This document shows positions 1 to 7,514 of a DNA stretch of 64,000 bases, piece after piece. The notes under the pieces are model-generated. The model was not told the DNA's origin, did no database searches, and saw only the letters and a program-made list of their open reading frames with translations. How positions within the stretch are numbered: position 1 is the stretch's first letter; every line of letters starts with the position of its first letter. Where the stretch lies: contig LS483371.1 in NCBI GenBank assembly GCA_900475325.1, positions 3,720,001 through 3,784,000 on the forward strand, given 5' to 3'. Source of the stretch: Paucimonas lemoignei. Lineage in GTDB: Bacteria; Pseudomonadota; Gammaproteobacteria; Pseudomonadales; Pseudomonadaceae. A program made the position numbers and the translations under genes.

Positions 1-59
1 AACGCCAGCACCAGCAAAGCGGCACCGCGACGTTCACGGCTGGTCAGTGGTCGGCGCAT
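1..59 (-). CDS. gspM: GspM-like type II secretion protein, N-terminal fragment
   Basis: An ATG at 59 (reading leftwards) opens a frame beginning MRRPLTSRERRGAALLVLA, which runs off the window edge after 19 residues. A basic N-terminus followed directly by the start of a hydrophobic segment fits GspM, the single-pass inner-membrane partner of GspL. It overlaps the end of gspL by 26 bp, in the expected K-L-M gene order. The identification rests mainly on position; too little sequence is present for a family match. Confidence 0.55.
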   Translation of the reverse strand, partial: MRRPLTSRERRGAALLVLA

Positions 60-1107
60 CGGCAGCCTCCTGATGCAAGTGAGCGCGCAGGGAAAAACGA
101 TCCTTGCCAGTCTGTGGGTCAGGCTGGATCACCCCCTGAAACTGGGCGTTCTCCAGGCTGTGGCAGTCCTTGATCCGGCCGATCAAGGCGCTGGCCTTGG
201 CGCTTTGCCCGGAAAACGAAACTTCGGCGCTGTCATTGATTTCCAGCTGATCAATCCAGGTGTCCTTGGGCAGGCAGGCGGTCAGCTCGTTGAGCAAGGC
301 CACCAGCGTGGGTTGTGCCGCCTTGCGCTGGATCAGGTACGTAGCCGCGCCACGGGTGTTGGTCAGTTGCTGGCGGATTTTCTGGATCTGCGCGACCTCG
401 GCCTTTTGCGCCTTGACGCTGGCCTGCATGTCTTCGAGCAGGCGCTGGCGGTCGTTGAGCCACAACAGCATCGCGACAATCAACAAGCCGCCGCACAGCC
501 ACACGAGTTTGCGCTGCAGGCCCAGACCACTGCGTTGCTGGCGGGCGCGCAACGGTACAGGAAGCAAATCGATACCCAGGCGTGACTGATCGTCGCAGCC
601 GACGTCCACGGCATGCGGTTGAAAGCCAAGCGCTGCACATTCGGCGAGGATCGCATCCAGACGCTCGCGTAGAATCGCCACCAGTGTCACGTCGATGAAC
701 GCACCGACGCGCTTGTCCTGACGGGCGACAAAGTACAGCTGCGTGGCATCGAACGGCGTGAAACGGTCCAGTTCAAAACCCACCACGGTGTGCAGATCCC
801 GGGCAGCCGCCAGCGGCAGTTGCAGGGTTTGCACCATGACCGCCGAGGGGGGCAGCAGCAAAATTTGCTGCGCCTGGGCCGACAGCACCGGCAATGGTGC
901 GCTCAAGGGCCAGGTGTGCGACTGCTCAGGCGTGTCGTGGATCAACAGCCGCTGCAGTTTTTCCGGCATGCACGCGCGCAACTCTATCAGCCACAGCTGC
1001 CAGCCACGTTGCATCAGGCTGCCGCGCCACTGCTGCGCGACGCGTTCAAGCAAAGCCACAAGCGGGGCCGGCAACGACATCAGCCGCAGGGAAAATAATC
1101 GATTCAT
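34..1107 (-). CDS. gspL: GspL-like type II secretion protein (cytoplasmic actin-like / PilN-type)
   Basis: A 357-aa protein with a cytoplasmic N-terminal region, one membrane segment near residues 200-220 (LVWLCGGLLIVAMLLWL), a coiled-coil-like stretch behind it and a periplasmic C-terminal domain. This is the layout of GspL, which recruits the GspE ATPase to the inner-membrane platform. The ATG at 1107 overlaps the gspK stop codon as ATGA, so translational coupling is likely and this start is preferred over an upstream TTG at 1116. It is slightly short for GspL (usually about 380-400 aa), and sequence conservation in this family is weak. Position between gspK and gspM supports the call. Confidence 0.8.
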   Translation of the reverse strand: MNRLFSLRLMSLPAPLVALLERVAQQWRGSLMQRGWQLWLIELRACMPEKLQRLLIHDTPEQSHTWPLSAPLPVLSAQAQQILLLPPSAVMVQTLQLPLAAARDLHTVVGFELDRFTPFDATQLYFVARQDKRVGAFIDVTLVAILRERLDAILAECAALGFQPHAVDVGCDDQSRLGIDLLPVPLRARQQRSGLGLQRKLVWLCGGLLIVAMLLWLNDRQRLLEDMQASVKAQKAEVAQIQKIRQQLTNTRGAATYLIQRKAAQPTLVALLNELTACLPKDTWIDQLEINDSAEVSFSGQSAKASALIGRIKDCHSLENAQFQGVIQPDPQTGKDRFSLRAHLHQEAADAPTTDQP

Positions 1108-1853
1108 TCTTGCCAACGCAGCACCCGATATGGCTGTGCGCTTCCCTCCGATGGGCTCAATAAAACAGTGGTTTGCAGCTCGGCATGAAAACCGCCGGGC
1201 CGTTGTGCATGAATATCGATCACCAGCACTTCGCCGGGATCAGCCCCCACAGCGCTCTGATTCGGCAGGTTCAGGGCTCGCCGCAACAACGCCGAAGCAA
1301 ACGCCGGATCCGGTCGATCAAGACCGCTCCACAGCGTCACTTGCGGCACCAGCTGGCTGTACAACGCCTGACTCATGCCAGGCAACTGACGGACTTCTTC
1401 AATGACCCGCAACGGCGCCGAGTTCTCGCCGCGCCGTGCCTCAATCAACTGGGCCAGAGTGGTGGCCTGATCCCGGGTTGCGCCGCACGCCTGAGCCAGC
1501 CGCGCAATGTCGCTGGCCGGTGCGCTGTTCAAATCCAGCTTGCCGCGCTCACTGCGCACGCTGATGCGCAACTGCGCATCATCAAAGCGCAACGCCACCG
1601 CGCGCCCATCGGCAACCCAGCGTTTGCGCTGCTGCGGATCGGTCAGGCCCTGCACCGCCAGGTTCAAACCGGCTTCAGCGGCCAGCAATGCCTGGGTGTG
1701 TTGCCGCTGCCACAAGGCCTGGCGACTTTCCAGTTGCACCCATGCGGCCAGCCCGCCCAGCAACACGCTAAGCAAGGCCAGCGCCCACAGCACCAACAAC
1801 AGCGCGACACCGCGCTGCCGTTGGTGAAAAGGCTTTACACCCGAAAGCGCCAT
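1104..1853 (-). CDS. gspK: GspK-like minor pseudopilin
   Basis: A 249-aa minor pseudopilin. After a short basic leader (MALSGVKPFHQRQRG) comes the hydrophobic helix VALLLVLWALALLSVLLGG, then a large globular domain, as expected for GspK, which caps the pseudopilus tip with GspI and GspJ. The processing site reads RG-VALLL, and position +5 is not Glu, which is a known peculiarity of GspK. The ATG at 1853 overlaps the gspJ stop codon (TGATG); the frame is open 117 bp further upstream but would then run into gspJ. At 249 aa it is shorter than most GspK proteins (about 300-330 aa). Confidence 0.85.
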   Translation of the reverse strand: MALSGVKPFHQRQRGVALLLVLWALALLSVLLGGLAAWVQLESRQALWQRQHTQALLAAEAGLNLAVQGLTDPQQRKRWVADGRAVALRFDDAQLRISVRSERGKLDLNSAPASDIARLAQACGATRDQATTLAQLIEARRGENSAPLRVIEEVRQLPGMSQALYSQLVPQVTLWSGLDRPDPAFASALLRRALNLPNQSAVGADPGEVLVIDIHAQRPGGFHAELQTTVLLSPSEGSAQPYRVLRWQE

Positions 1854-2491
1854 CAGCCCCCTGCCCCACCGGACAGATCCAGACGCAGCGCCACCACTTC
1901 GGGCAGCCACTGCACCGCGCCTTTGACCTTGGCGTCGATACGCACCGCCTTCGGCAGCCGGGTCGGCCATGGCCAGTCACTGAGCCAGCCGGTAGGCTGA
2001 CCTTTGGGTGTCATGCCCTGGTAACTGAAGTTCAATTGCTCGACATCCTTGAGCAACACCTGCGGCTCACCCCAGGGTTTGAGCACCGTGCCGTTGGCGT
2101 CGGTCAGGATTTGCTCGAAAGCGACCTGCAGTTGCCGCCTGCCTTCAGGGCCACTCAGTTGCAGCGTATGGCGCTGAATACCGCCACCCAGTTCGCCGGG
2201 CAACGTCGATACAAACTGCAAACGCTGGGCCGAACCTTCAAAAAAGCCGCTGGTTTCGCTGTCGTCTTCCGAAGTGTCCAACGGCAGCGCCTGGGCGATG
2301 GAGCTGCGCAGGAATTTCTGCGCCGCACGCATTTCGTCCAGGCTCACGGTATAACGCTGGGCCTTGAGCACCGCTCGATTGGCCCCCAGCAACGCGCCGC
2401 CCACCAGGGTCAGCAGTACGCCCAGCAAACTGAGCACCAGCATGATTTCCAGCAGCGTGAAGCCGCGCTGGTGTCCGCTGCTGCGCCTCAA
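1853..2491 (-). CDS. gspJ: GspJ minor pseudopilin
   Basis: A 212-aa protein with a classic type IV prepilin N-terminus: basic leader MRRSSGHQRG, then FTLLEIMLVLSLLGVLLTLVG with Glu at +5 for GspO processing. The size and the long beta-rich C-terminal part fit GspJ, part of the I-J-K tip complex of the pseudopilus. Its start overlaps the gspI stop by 4 bp, so the pseudopilin genes are translationally coupled. Confidence 0.88.
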   Translation of the reverse strand: MRRSSGHQRGFTLLEIMLVLSLLGVLLTLVGGALLGANRAVLKAQRYTVSLDEMRAAQKFLRSSIAQALPLDTSEDDSETSGFFEGSAQRLQFVSTLPGELGGGIQRHTLQLSGPEGRRQLQVAFEQILTDANGTVLKPWGEPQVLLKDVEQLNFSYQGMTPKGQPTGWLSDWPWPTRLPKAVRIDAKVKGAVQWLPEVVALRLDLSGGAGG

Positions 2492-2865
2492 GAGCCAGCC
2501 TTATCGGTGGCGCCACGTAACTTCAAGGTGCTGAAGTGCGCCTTGCGCTTGTCCTCACTCACCGTCAGGTCCAGACGAAACATGCGCGGCTGACCAAGCT
2601 GAGTCGCTTGCTGCTGAACGTCCAGCCGCCAGTCAATATCGCCGGCCAACACGCCCTGCCGCGAACCACTTTGCAAGGGGCCTGACGCTTCCTGATCCAT
2701 GATGGTGCGCGCCGCGTGAGTCAATCGGTCGGTGCGCGACACTTGTTGCAGCGACCGCGCGCTCTGCCCGAACGCCACCAGCAGGACGCTGCTGCACACC
2801 GCCATGACCGTCAGGGCGGCGAGCATTTCCAGCAAGGTAAAACCCGATTGGCCAGAGGCAGTCAT
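2488..2865 (-). CDS. gspI: GspI minor pseudopilin
   Basis: A 125-aa protein starting MTASGQSGFTLLEMLAALTV, a prepilin-peptidase site (G-F with Glu at +5) followed by a 20-residue hydrophobic helix. The size matches GspI, the organising subunit of the pseudopilus tip. It overlaps gspH and gspJ by 4 bp on each side. Confidence 0.87.
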   Translation of the reverse strand: MTASGQSGFTLLEMLAALTVMAVCSSVLLVAFGQSARSLQQVSRTDRLTHAARTIMDQEASGPLQSGSRQGVLAGDIDWRLDVQQQATQLGQPRMFRLDLTVSEDKRKAHFSTLKLRGATDKAGS

Positions 2866-3299
2866 TGCAGCGCCTTTGATTGCACGCTGCCGGTCAGCCA
2901 GCCGATATCGATACGCCAGCGGCGGTCACCGTTGACCAGCATCAGGTTGCCGCCCGTGGAGCCGCCGTCCGGGTAGAACTCCACCGTGGAGCCCATCTCG
3001 GCGGCGGTCTGCATCGTCACCTTGAGCTCCGACGGCCAATGGTGGATGCGCTGCCCCGGTGCCTGGAAGGCCTGTTTGCGCAGATCAAACACAGTACGTG
3101 CCGGTTGACCGGTGACAATCGCCTTGACCCGGGTGGCGCGCAACGCGTTGACCATCTGCCCCACCGCCTGGCGTTCCTTGGCGGCGCTGAGCCCTTGTTG
3201 CAGGCCGAACCCCACCAGGCCAATGGCGATGCTCATCAAGACGATGACCACCAACATTTCCATCAGGGTGAAACCACGGCTGGCAGCAGGCATTTTCAT
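2862..3299 (-). CDS. gspH: GspH minor pseudopilin
   Basis: A 145-aa protein with leader MKMPAASRG and helix FTLMEMLVVIVLMSIAIGLVG, the GspH/FimT-type prepilin signature with Glu at +5. GspH links the GspIJK tip to the GspG shaft of the pseudopilus. Ten bases separate it from gspG upstream, and its stop overlaps the gspI start. Confidence 0.87.
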   Translation of the reverse strand: MKMPAASRGFTLMEMLVVIVLMSIAIGLVGFGLQQGLSAAKERQAVGQMVNALRATRVKAIVTGQPARTVFDLRKQAFQAPGQRIHHWPSELKVTMQTAAEMGSTVEFYPDGGSTGGNLMLVNGDRRWRIDIGWLTGSVQSKALQ

Positions 3300-3308
3300 G
3301 ACGATGGG

Positions 3309-3740
3309 TTATTCCCAGTTGCCCAGGTCGGCGCTGTAGCCTTCGCCGCCGGCCTGACCGTCCTGACCAAAGAAAATCAGATCGAACGTACCGTGCTGAC
3401 CGGGGAAGCGATAACCGAAGGCATGACCGAACGGATCTTTAAGGTCCGAAGGCTTGGCATAAGGGCCTGCCCAACCGCCTGCGTTGCCGGATTTTTCAAC
3501 CAGTTGCTGCAGGGTTTTCGGTGGCGCGCCGACGTCCAGTGCGTAGCTTTCGATTTTCATGCTCAGGCTGGCCAGTTGCGCCTTGCCCGCGCCGTATTTG
3601 CCTTTGTCGACGTTACCGCCCACCTGCCGCACCACGATGGTGGCGACGATGCCCAGCAGCACGATGACGGCGAGCATTTCCAGCAGGGTGAAACCGTTCT
3701 GGCGGCGCGCAGGTTTGAAGCGATTACGGCTAAAACTCAT
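3309..3740 (-). CDS. gspG: GspG major pseudopilin
   Basis: A 143-aa protein with prepilin signal MSFSRNRFKPARRQNG then FTLLEMLAVIVLLGIVATIVV. The C-terminal region holds the conserved WAGPY, DPFGHAFGYR and GQDGQAGGEGYSADLGNW-type elements, including the acidic residues that form the calcium site of GspG. It is the main pseudopilus subunit and the best-conserved member of this cluster. A GGAACC stretch in the 24-bp gap after gspF is the likely ribosome site. Confidence 0.93.
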   Translation of the reverse strand: MSFSRNRFKPARRQNGFTLLEMLAVIVLLGIVATIVVRQVGGNVDKGKYGAGKAQLASLSMKIESYALDVGAPPKTLQQLVEKSGNAGGWAGPYAKPSDLKDPFGHAFGYRFPGQHGTFDLIFFGQDGQAGGEGYSADLGNWE

Positions 3741-3764
3741 CAGGGTGGTTCCTCTTTGGAGAAT

Positions 3765-4967
3765 TCAGATATTGCTGGTCAGGCTCATCAGCGGCAGCAT
3801 GATCGCCAGCATGATCACCGCCACCATGGCTGCCATGACCACGGTCAGCGCGGGCACCAGGGCCGCCAGCATGCGGTCGATGCCACGCTTGGCCTCGACG
3901 TCGAACACATCGGCCACTTTGAGCAGCATGCTGTCCAGTTCACCGGCCTGTTCGCCGACTTCAATCATTTGCAGGGCCAGATCCGGCAGCAGCGGCTGGG
4001 CGCCAAAGGCGCTGGCCAGTGTGCCGCCGCCCTTGACCGACTCGGCCGCCTGGGCGACCTGCGCCTGCAACGCGCGGTTGGTGCAAACCTGACGGGCGAT
4101 GACCAGTGCCTGCAACAGCGCCACGCCGTTATTGAGCAACGTGCCCAGGGTGCGAGCCAGGCGCGCGGCTTCGATGCGTTGCAGCAGCGGGCCGATAATG
4201 CGGATGCCCAGCAGGCGCCGGTCATGGCGCTCGCGGCGCTGGGGGTCGCGTCTGCGCAGGGCCAGGCCCCAGATCAAAGCAATCAGGCCGACCAACACCG
4301 CCAGGCCATAAGCGCTGAGAAACTCGCCCAGGTTGAGAATCACCTCGGTGATCAGCGGGATCGGCACGCCCAGGTCCTTGAAGATCGGCACAAACTGCGG
4401 CACCACATAAGCCAGCAGCAGCGCCAGGGATCCAAGCACGCCCACCACCAGAAACGCGGGATAGATCAGCGCGTTGATCACTTCGCCGCGCAGCAGTTGG
4501 CTGCGCTCCAGGTAATCGCTGAGCTGACGCAAGGTGCTTTCCAGCGCGCCACCCGCTTCGCCCGCGCGGACCATGCTTATATAAAGAGAAGAAAACTGGC
4601 TGCCCTCTTCTTCCAAGGCTGCCGAGAGCGGTTTACCCGCCTTCACCTGTTCGCGGATGCGCTCGATCAACGCTCGGGTCTGAGGCTGGCCGGGCTGCTT
4701 GAGCAAAATCCCCAGGGAGCGCTCCAACGGCTGACCGGCGCCCAGCAAGGTCGCCAGTTGTTGCGTGAAACTGACCAGCGCCGCGCCATTGAGCATGCCG
4801 CGCCCCAGCGCATTGCGCAGCCCGCCCAGGCCCGCCGCATCAATATGCAAGACCAGCAAGCCGCGCTTTTGCAGGACCGCCACGGCGGTGTCCTGATCCT
4901 TGGCCTCAAGGGTGCCGTTCTGGGCGAGGCCCTGGCTGTCCAGGGCGCGATATTTGAACAGGCTCAC
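3765..4967 (-). CDS. gspF: GspF inner-membrane platform protein
   Basis: A 400-aa protein starting MSLFKYRALDSQGLAQNGTL, the standard GspF/PilC opening. It has two homologous cytoplasmic helical domains and three membrane segments (about residues 170-190, 220-245 and 375-397), the last close to the C-terminus. GspF is the polytopic platform component that couples GspE ATPase action to pseudopilus assembly. It overlaps gspE by 4 bp. Confidence 0.93.
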   Translation of the reverse strand: MSLFKYRALDSQGLAQNGTLEAKDQDTAVAVLQKRGLLVLHIDAAGLGGLRNALGRGMLNGAALVSFTQQLATLLGAGQPLERSLGILLKQPGQPQTRALIERIREQVKAGKPLSAALEEEGSQFSSLYISMVRAGEAGGALESTLRQLSDYLERSQLLRGEVINALIYPAFLVVGVLGSLALLLAYVVPQFVPIFKDLGVPIPLITEVILNLGEFLSAYGLAVLVGLIALIWGLALRRRDPQRRERHDRRLLGIRIIGPLLQRIEAARLARTLGTLLNNGVALLQALVIARQVCTNRALQAQVAQAAESVKGGGTLASAFGAQPLLPDLALQMIEVGEQAGELDSMLLKVADVFDVEAKRGIDRMLAALVPALTVVMAAMVAVIMLAIMLPLMSLTSNI

Positions 4968-6712
4968 GCGCCGTCCCCGCGAGTCACGCGCAACACTTCT
5001 TCAAGGGACGTCACACCGGCCACCGCCTGACGCAAGCCTTCTTCATGCAGGGTGCGCAGGCCACCGCGACGGGCCGCCTGTTCCAGTGTCGACGCATCGG
5101 CATGGCGCATCAGCAGGCTGCGCAGTTCTTCGTTCATCACCAGCAATTCGGTGATTGCACTGCGGCCACGATAGCCGCCGCCAGGCGCATCGGCGCGGGG
5201 GCGATAGAGCATGATCGGGCGCTGCTCGGTGAAGCGATCCAGCCCGTGCTCTGCAATCAATTCCGGGGGTGCTTCGAAGGCTTCGCGGGTCTCGGGGTCC
5301 AGACGCCGCACCAGTCGCTGGGCCAGAATGCCGTTGACGGTCGAGGCGATCAGGTAACTTTCGACGCCCATGTCCAGCAGGCGGGTAATACTCGCCGCCG
5401 CGCTGTTGGTGTGCAGGGTCGAGAGCACCAGGTGACCGGTCAGAGAGGACTGAATCGCGATGCGGCAGGTTTCCAGATCGCGCATCTCACCGATCATGAT
5501 CACGTCCGGGTCCTGACGCACGATGGAGCGCAGCGCCCCGGCGAAGTCCAGACCGATGGAGGGTTTGACCTGAATCTGGTTGATACCTTCTAGTTGGTAC
5601 TCCACCGGATCTTCAACGGTGATGATCTTGCGTTCGGCCGTGTTGAGCCGCGACAGCGCTGTATAAAGGGTGGTGGTTTTACCCGAGCCGGTCGGTCCGG
5701 TAACCAGCAGAATGCCGTGGGGACGTTCCAGTACTTCGAGAAATTCGTCCAGGCGCTCGCCGTCGAAACCCAGGCTCGGGAAGTCGAAGTTGATGGTCTG
5801 CCGATCCAGCAAACGCATCACCACCGACTCGCCAAAACTGGTGGGCACGGTGGACACCCGCAAGTCCAGCTCCTTGCCCTGAATCCGCAGCATGATCCGC
5901 CCATCCTGGGGCAGGCGGCGCTCGGCGATGTCCAGCCTGGCCATGATCTTGACCCGGGAAATCACCGCCGCGGATGAACTGGAGGGCGGCGCTTCGGCTT
6001 CGTGCAGCACACCATCGATGCGGTAGCGCACCTTGAGCTGGCTTTCAAAGGGCTCGATATGAATGTCCGACGCGCGATGCTCGACCGCCCGCTGCAGGAT
6101 CAGGTTGACCAGGCGAATGACCGGGGCCTCGGAGGCCATGTCTTTGAGGTGCTCGATGTCCTCCAGCGCGCCGCCCTCTTCGTCCAGGTTCTCGATCAGG
6201 GTGCCCATGGCTGAACGACCCTGGCCGTAGTAACGCTCGATCAGGGTTTCAACTTCATTGCGCGGCCCAATCGACAGCCATACCGGTACGCCACAGGCAT
6301 AAGCCACGGCTTGAAAGGGATAAAGCAGGTTCGGGTTGGCGGCCAAGACTCGCAAGCCACCATGGCTCCAGCCCAGCGGGACAATCTGGTACTGGCGCAT
6401 GAAGCGCTCGGTCAACGCAGGCAGCGGATCGAGCAACGGAGGCGCGGATTCAGCCAGGACCAGCGGCGCATTCAGCAATGCCGACCAGGCCCGGGCCAAT
6501 TCGAATTCAGAGACCAGCCCCAGGCGCGTCAGCAAACCCAGCAGCTCAGTGTCTTGCGACTGGCTGGCGGACTCTTGCGACAAACGGCGCGCTCGTTCCA
6601 GATCGACGGTCTTCAAACCGGCATTTTCCATGAGCCAGGCACAGACCTGCTCGGCATCTGGAATCTGCAAACGGGCGGTATCGACGGGGGCTGACTGCAT
6701 GGTGATAGACAT
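4964..6712 (-). CDS. gspE: GspE type II secretion ATPase, lacking the tetracysteine zinc motif
   Basis: A 582-aa assembly ATPase. Visible are an N-terminal GspE_N region, Walker A GPTGSGKTTT, the Asp box, Walker B (DVIMIGEMRD) and the His box (LSTLHTNSAAASITRLLDMG). The family normally carries a CXXC-Xn-CXXC zinc-binding insertion between the His box and the GYRGR motif. Here the stretch LDPETREAFEAPPELIAE through GGGYRGRSAI contains no cysteine, so zinc binding is lost. The ATG at 6712 is chosen over a TTG 21 bp upstream. It is the first secretion gene of this run: gspC and gspD are not upstream of it, so they must be beyond the left edge or elsewhere. Confidence 0.93.
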   Translation of the reverse strand: MSITMQSAPVDTARLQIPDAEQVCAWLMENAGLKTVDLERARRLSQESASQSQDTELLGLLTRLGLVSEFELARAWSALLNAPLVLAESAPPLLDPLPALTERFMRQYQIVPLGWSHGGLRVLAANPNLLYPFQAVAYACGVPVWLSIGPRNEVETLIERYYGQGRSAMGTLIENLDEEGGALEDIEHLKDMASEAPVIRLVNLILQRAVEHRASDIHIEPFESQLKVRYRIDGVLHEAEAPPSSSSAAVISRVKIMARLDIAERRLPQDGRIMLRIQGKELDLRVSTVPTSFGESVVMRLLDRQTINFDFPSLGFDGERLDEFLEVLERPHGILLVTGPTGSGKTTTLYTALSRLNTAERKIITVEDPVEYQLEGINQIQVKPSIGLDFAGALRSIVRQDPDVIMIGEMRDLETCRIAIQSSLTGHLVLSTLHTNSAAASITRLLDMGVESYLIASTVNGILAQRLVRRLDPETREAFEAPPELIAEHGLDRFTEQRPIMLYRPRADAPGGGYRGRSAITELLVMNEELRSLLMRHADASTLEQAARRGGLRTLHEEGLRQAVAGVTSLEEVLRVTRGDGA

Positions 6713-6741
6713 CTGTACAGATCGAAGGGGCAAGGCTCACA

Positions 6742-6776
6742 GGGCAGTCAGGGAGGTTTGAGCTCCTGGACTGCCC
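6742..6776 (-). other. Imperfect hairpin between the small exported protein gene and gspE
   Basis: GGGCAGTC...GACTGCCC with partly paired AGGGAG/CTCCTG inside forms a stem of up to about 14 bp with two mismatches. There is no T-run after it on either strand, so it is not a standard intrinsic terminator. It could stabilise the end of the upstream message or partly insulate gspE. Confidence 0.4.
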
Positions 6777-6799
6777 GCGCCGCAAAAAGCGTTAGACCC

Positions 6800-7039
6800 T
6801 CAGTTCGAGGTTTTCTGCGAATTTTTTTGCGCGTCGGTCAGCGGACGACCGCCCTTGGTGTTCTCGGCAGCCTTCTGCGCTTGCTGCTTTTTCACGACTT
6901 TGGCATCGGTGGTCTGGGTCAAGACTTCGGAGTCATTGACGCCGGACGTGGCGTCGGCATCTGTTGCTTCAGCGGCGAAAGCGGAACCGCAAAGAGCAAA
7001 ACCCAACACCAGACCTGCACCCATCAAAGGCAACTTCAT
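6800..7039 (-). CDS. Small exported protein of unknown function
   Basis: A 79-aa protein with a clear Sec signal (MKLPLMGAGLVLGFALCGSAFAA) and a short polar, Lys/Gln/Thr-rich mature part ending TDAQKNSQKTSN. GGAG sits 7 bp before the ATG at 7039, which decides the start; the frame is open upstream but lacks a signal. No domain is recognised. It precedes gspE on the same strand, so it may be the first gene of the secretion operon. Confidence 0.65.
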   Translation of the reverse strand: MKLPLMGAGLVLGFALCGSAFAAEATDADATSGVNDSEVLTQTTDAKVVKKQQAQKAAENTKGGRPLTDAQKNSQKTSN

Positions 7040-7073
7040 AAAAAACTCCAACCAGTAAGAAAGTGAATAGCCA

Positions 7074-7102
7074 CAAAAAAAGCCTTGAATAAATCTCAAG
7101 GC
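7074..7102 (-). terminator. Intrinsic terminator in the leader of the small exported protein gene
   Basis: Read on the minus strand, GCCTTGA - 7-nt loop - TCAAGGC is followed directly by a run of seven T: a complete Rho-independent terminator. It ends only about 35 bp upstream of the ATG at 7039, too close for a separate promoter to fit in between, so it is either a leader attenuator for the downstream gene or the end of a short upstream transcript. A TAAAAT -10-like element lies just before it. Confidence 0.65.
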
Positions 7103-7514
7103 CATCCTGGCAACTAGGGGAAATTTTAGCCAGACGAATGAGACAAAAGAATGTCAGGCTGAAAATTCTTAAACCAATCGACCAGTAGGTTTAGCGAGAG
7201 TTCCAGTTTGTAAGCAAAAAAGTCAAAAAACACTCAAAAGCAACGTTTTGTTTGACTTATCGTATCAAGAATTGCCTTAATTAGTCCGCCAACGCGATTC
7301 AAAGTGCCATCACATAATGGCAAATTGATCTCAGTTCAGTGTATAGAAAACCATAATTTTTATAATATAAAACACCTTGTAAACACCAACTATTGCAATG
7401 AGCCATCCGCTCGAAAGTTGCGAAGCAGGCAAACTTTTGCCTGATGAAAGTTAATGGCTCTACTCCTTAACTTAGCAACGCATGACTCTTTAATGACAGT
7501 TGTCGGAGATACAG
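7103..7514. promoter_or_regulatory. AT-rich divergent control region between the secretion operon and the GH3 glucosidase gene
   Basis: About 410 bp with much lower GC than the flanking genes and no plausible coding frame. On the minus strand it must hold the promoter for the small exported protein/gsp operon. On the plus strand it includes runs such as TATAATATAAAA near 7360-7375 suited to a -10 element, followed by a structured leader (7400-7460). Confidence 0.5.
7400..7460 (+). promoter_or_regulatory. Structured 5' leader of the GH3 glucosidase gene
   Basis: Two nested perfect inverted repeats: outer GAGCCAT (7400-7406) with ATGGCTC (7454-7460), and inner CAGGCAAA (7426-7433) with TTTGCCTG (7436-7443) separated by two bases. 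The element ends 54 bp before the start codon. It does not fit the consensus of the riboswitch classes I could recall. It may be a structured RNA, a protein-binding site or simply an mRNA-stabilising stem. Confidence 0.45.

Noticed and set aside
2880..5030. A 716-codon plus-strand frame opposite gspH-gspF
   Set aside because: It is the antisense shadow of four well-identified secretion genes. Its translation is dominated by His, Gln and Arg without any domain, as expected from high GC at third positions of the real genes.
7400..7460. Assignment of the GH3 leader to the c-di-GMP-I or glycine riboswitch class
   Set aside because: Some short motifs look similar, but the required core sequences of either class are not present, so only an unassigned structure is reported.
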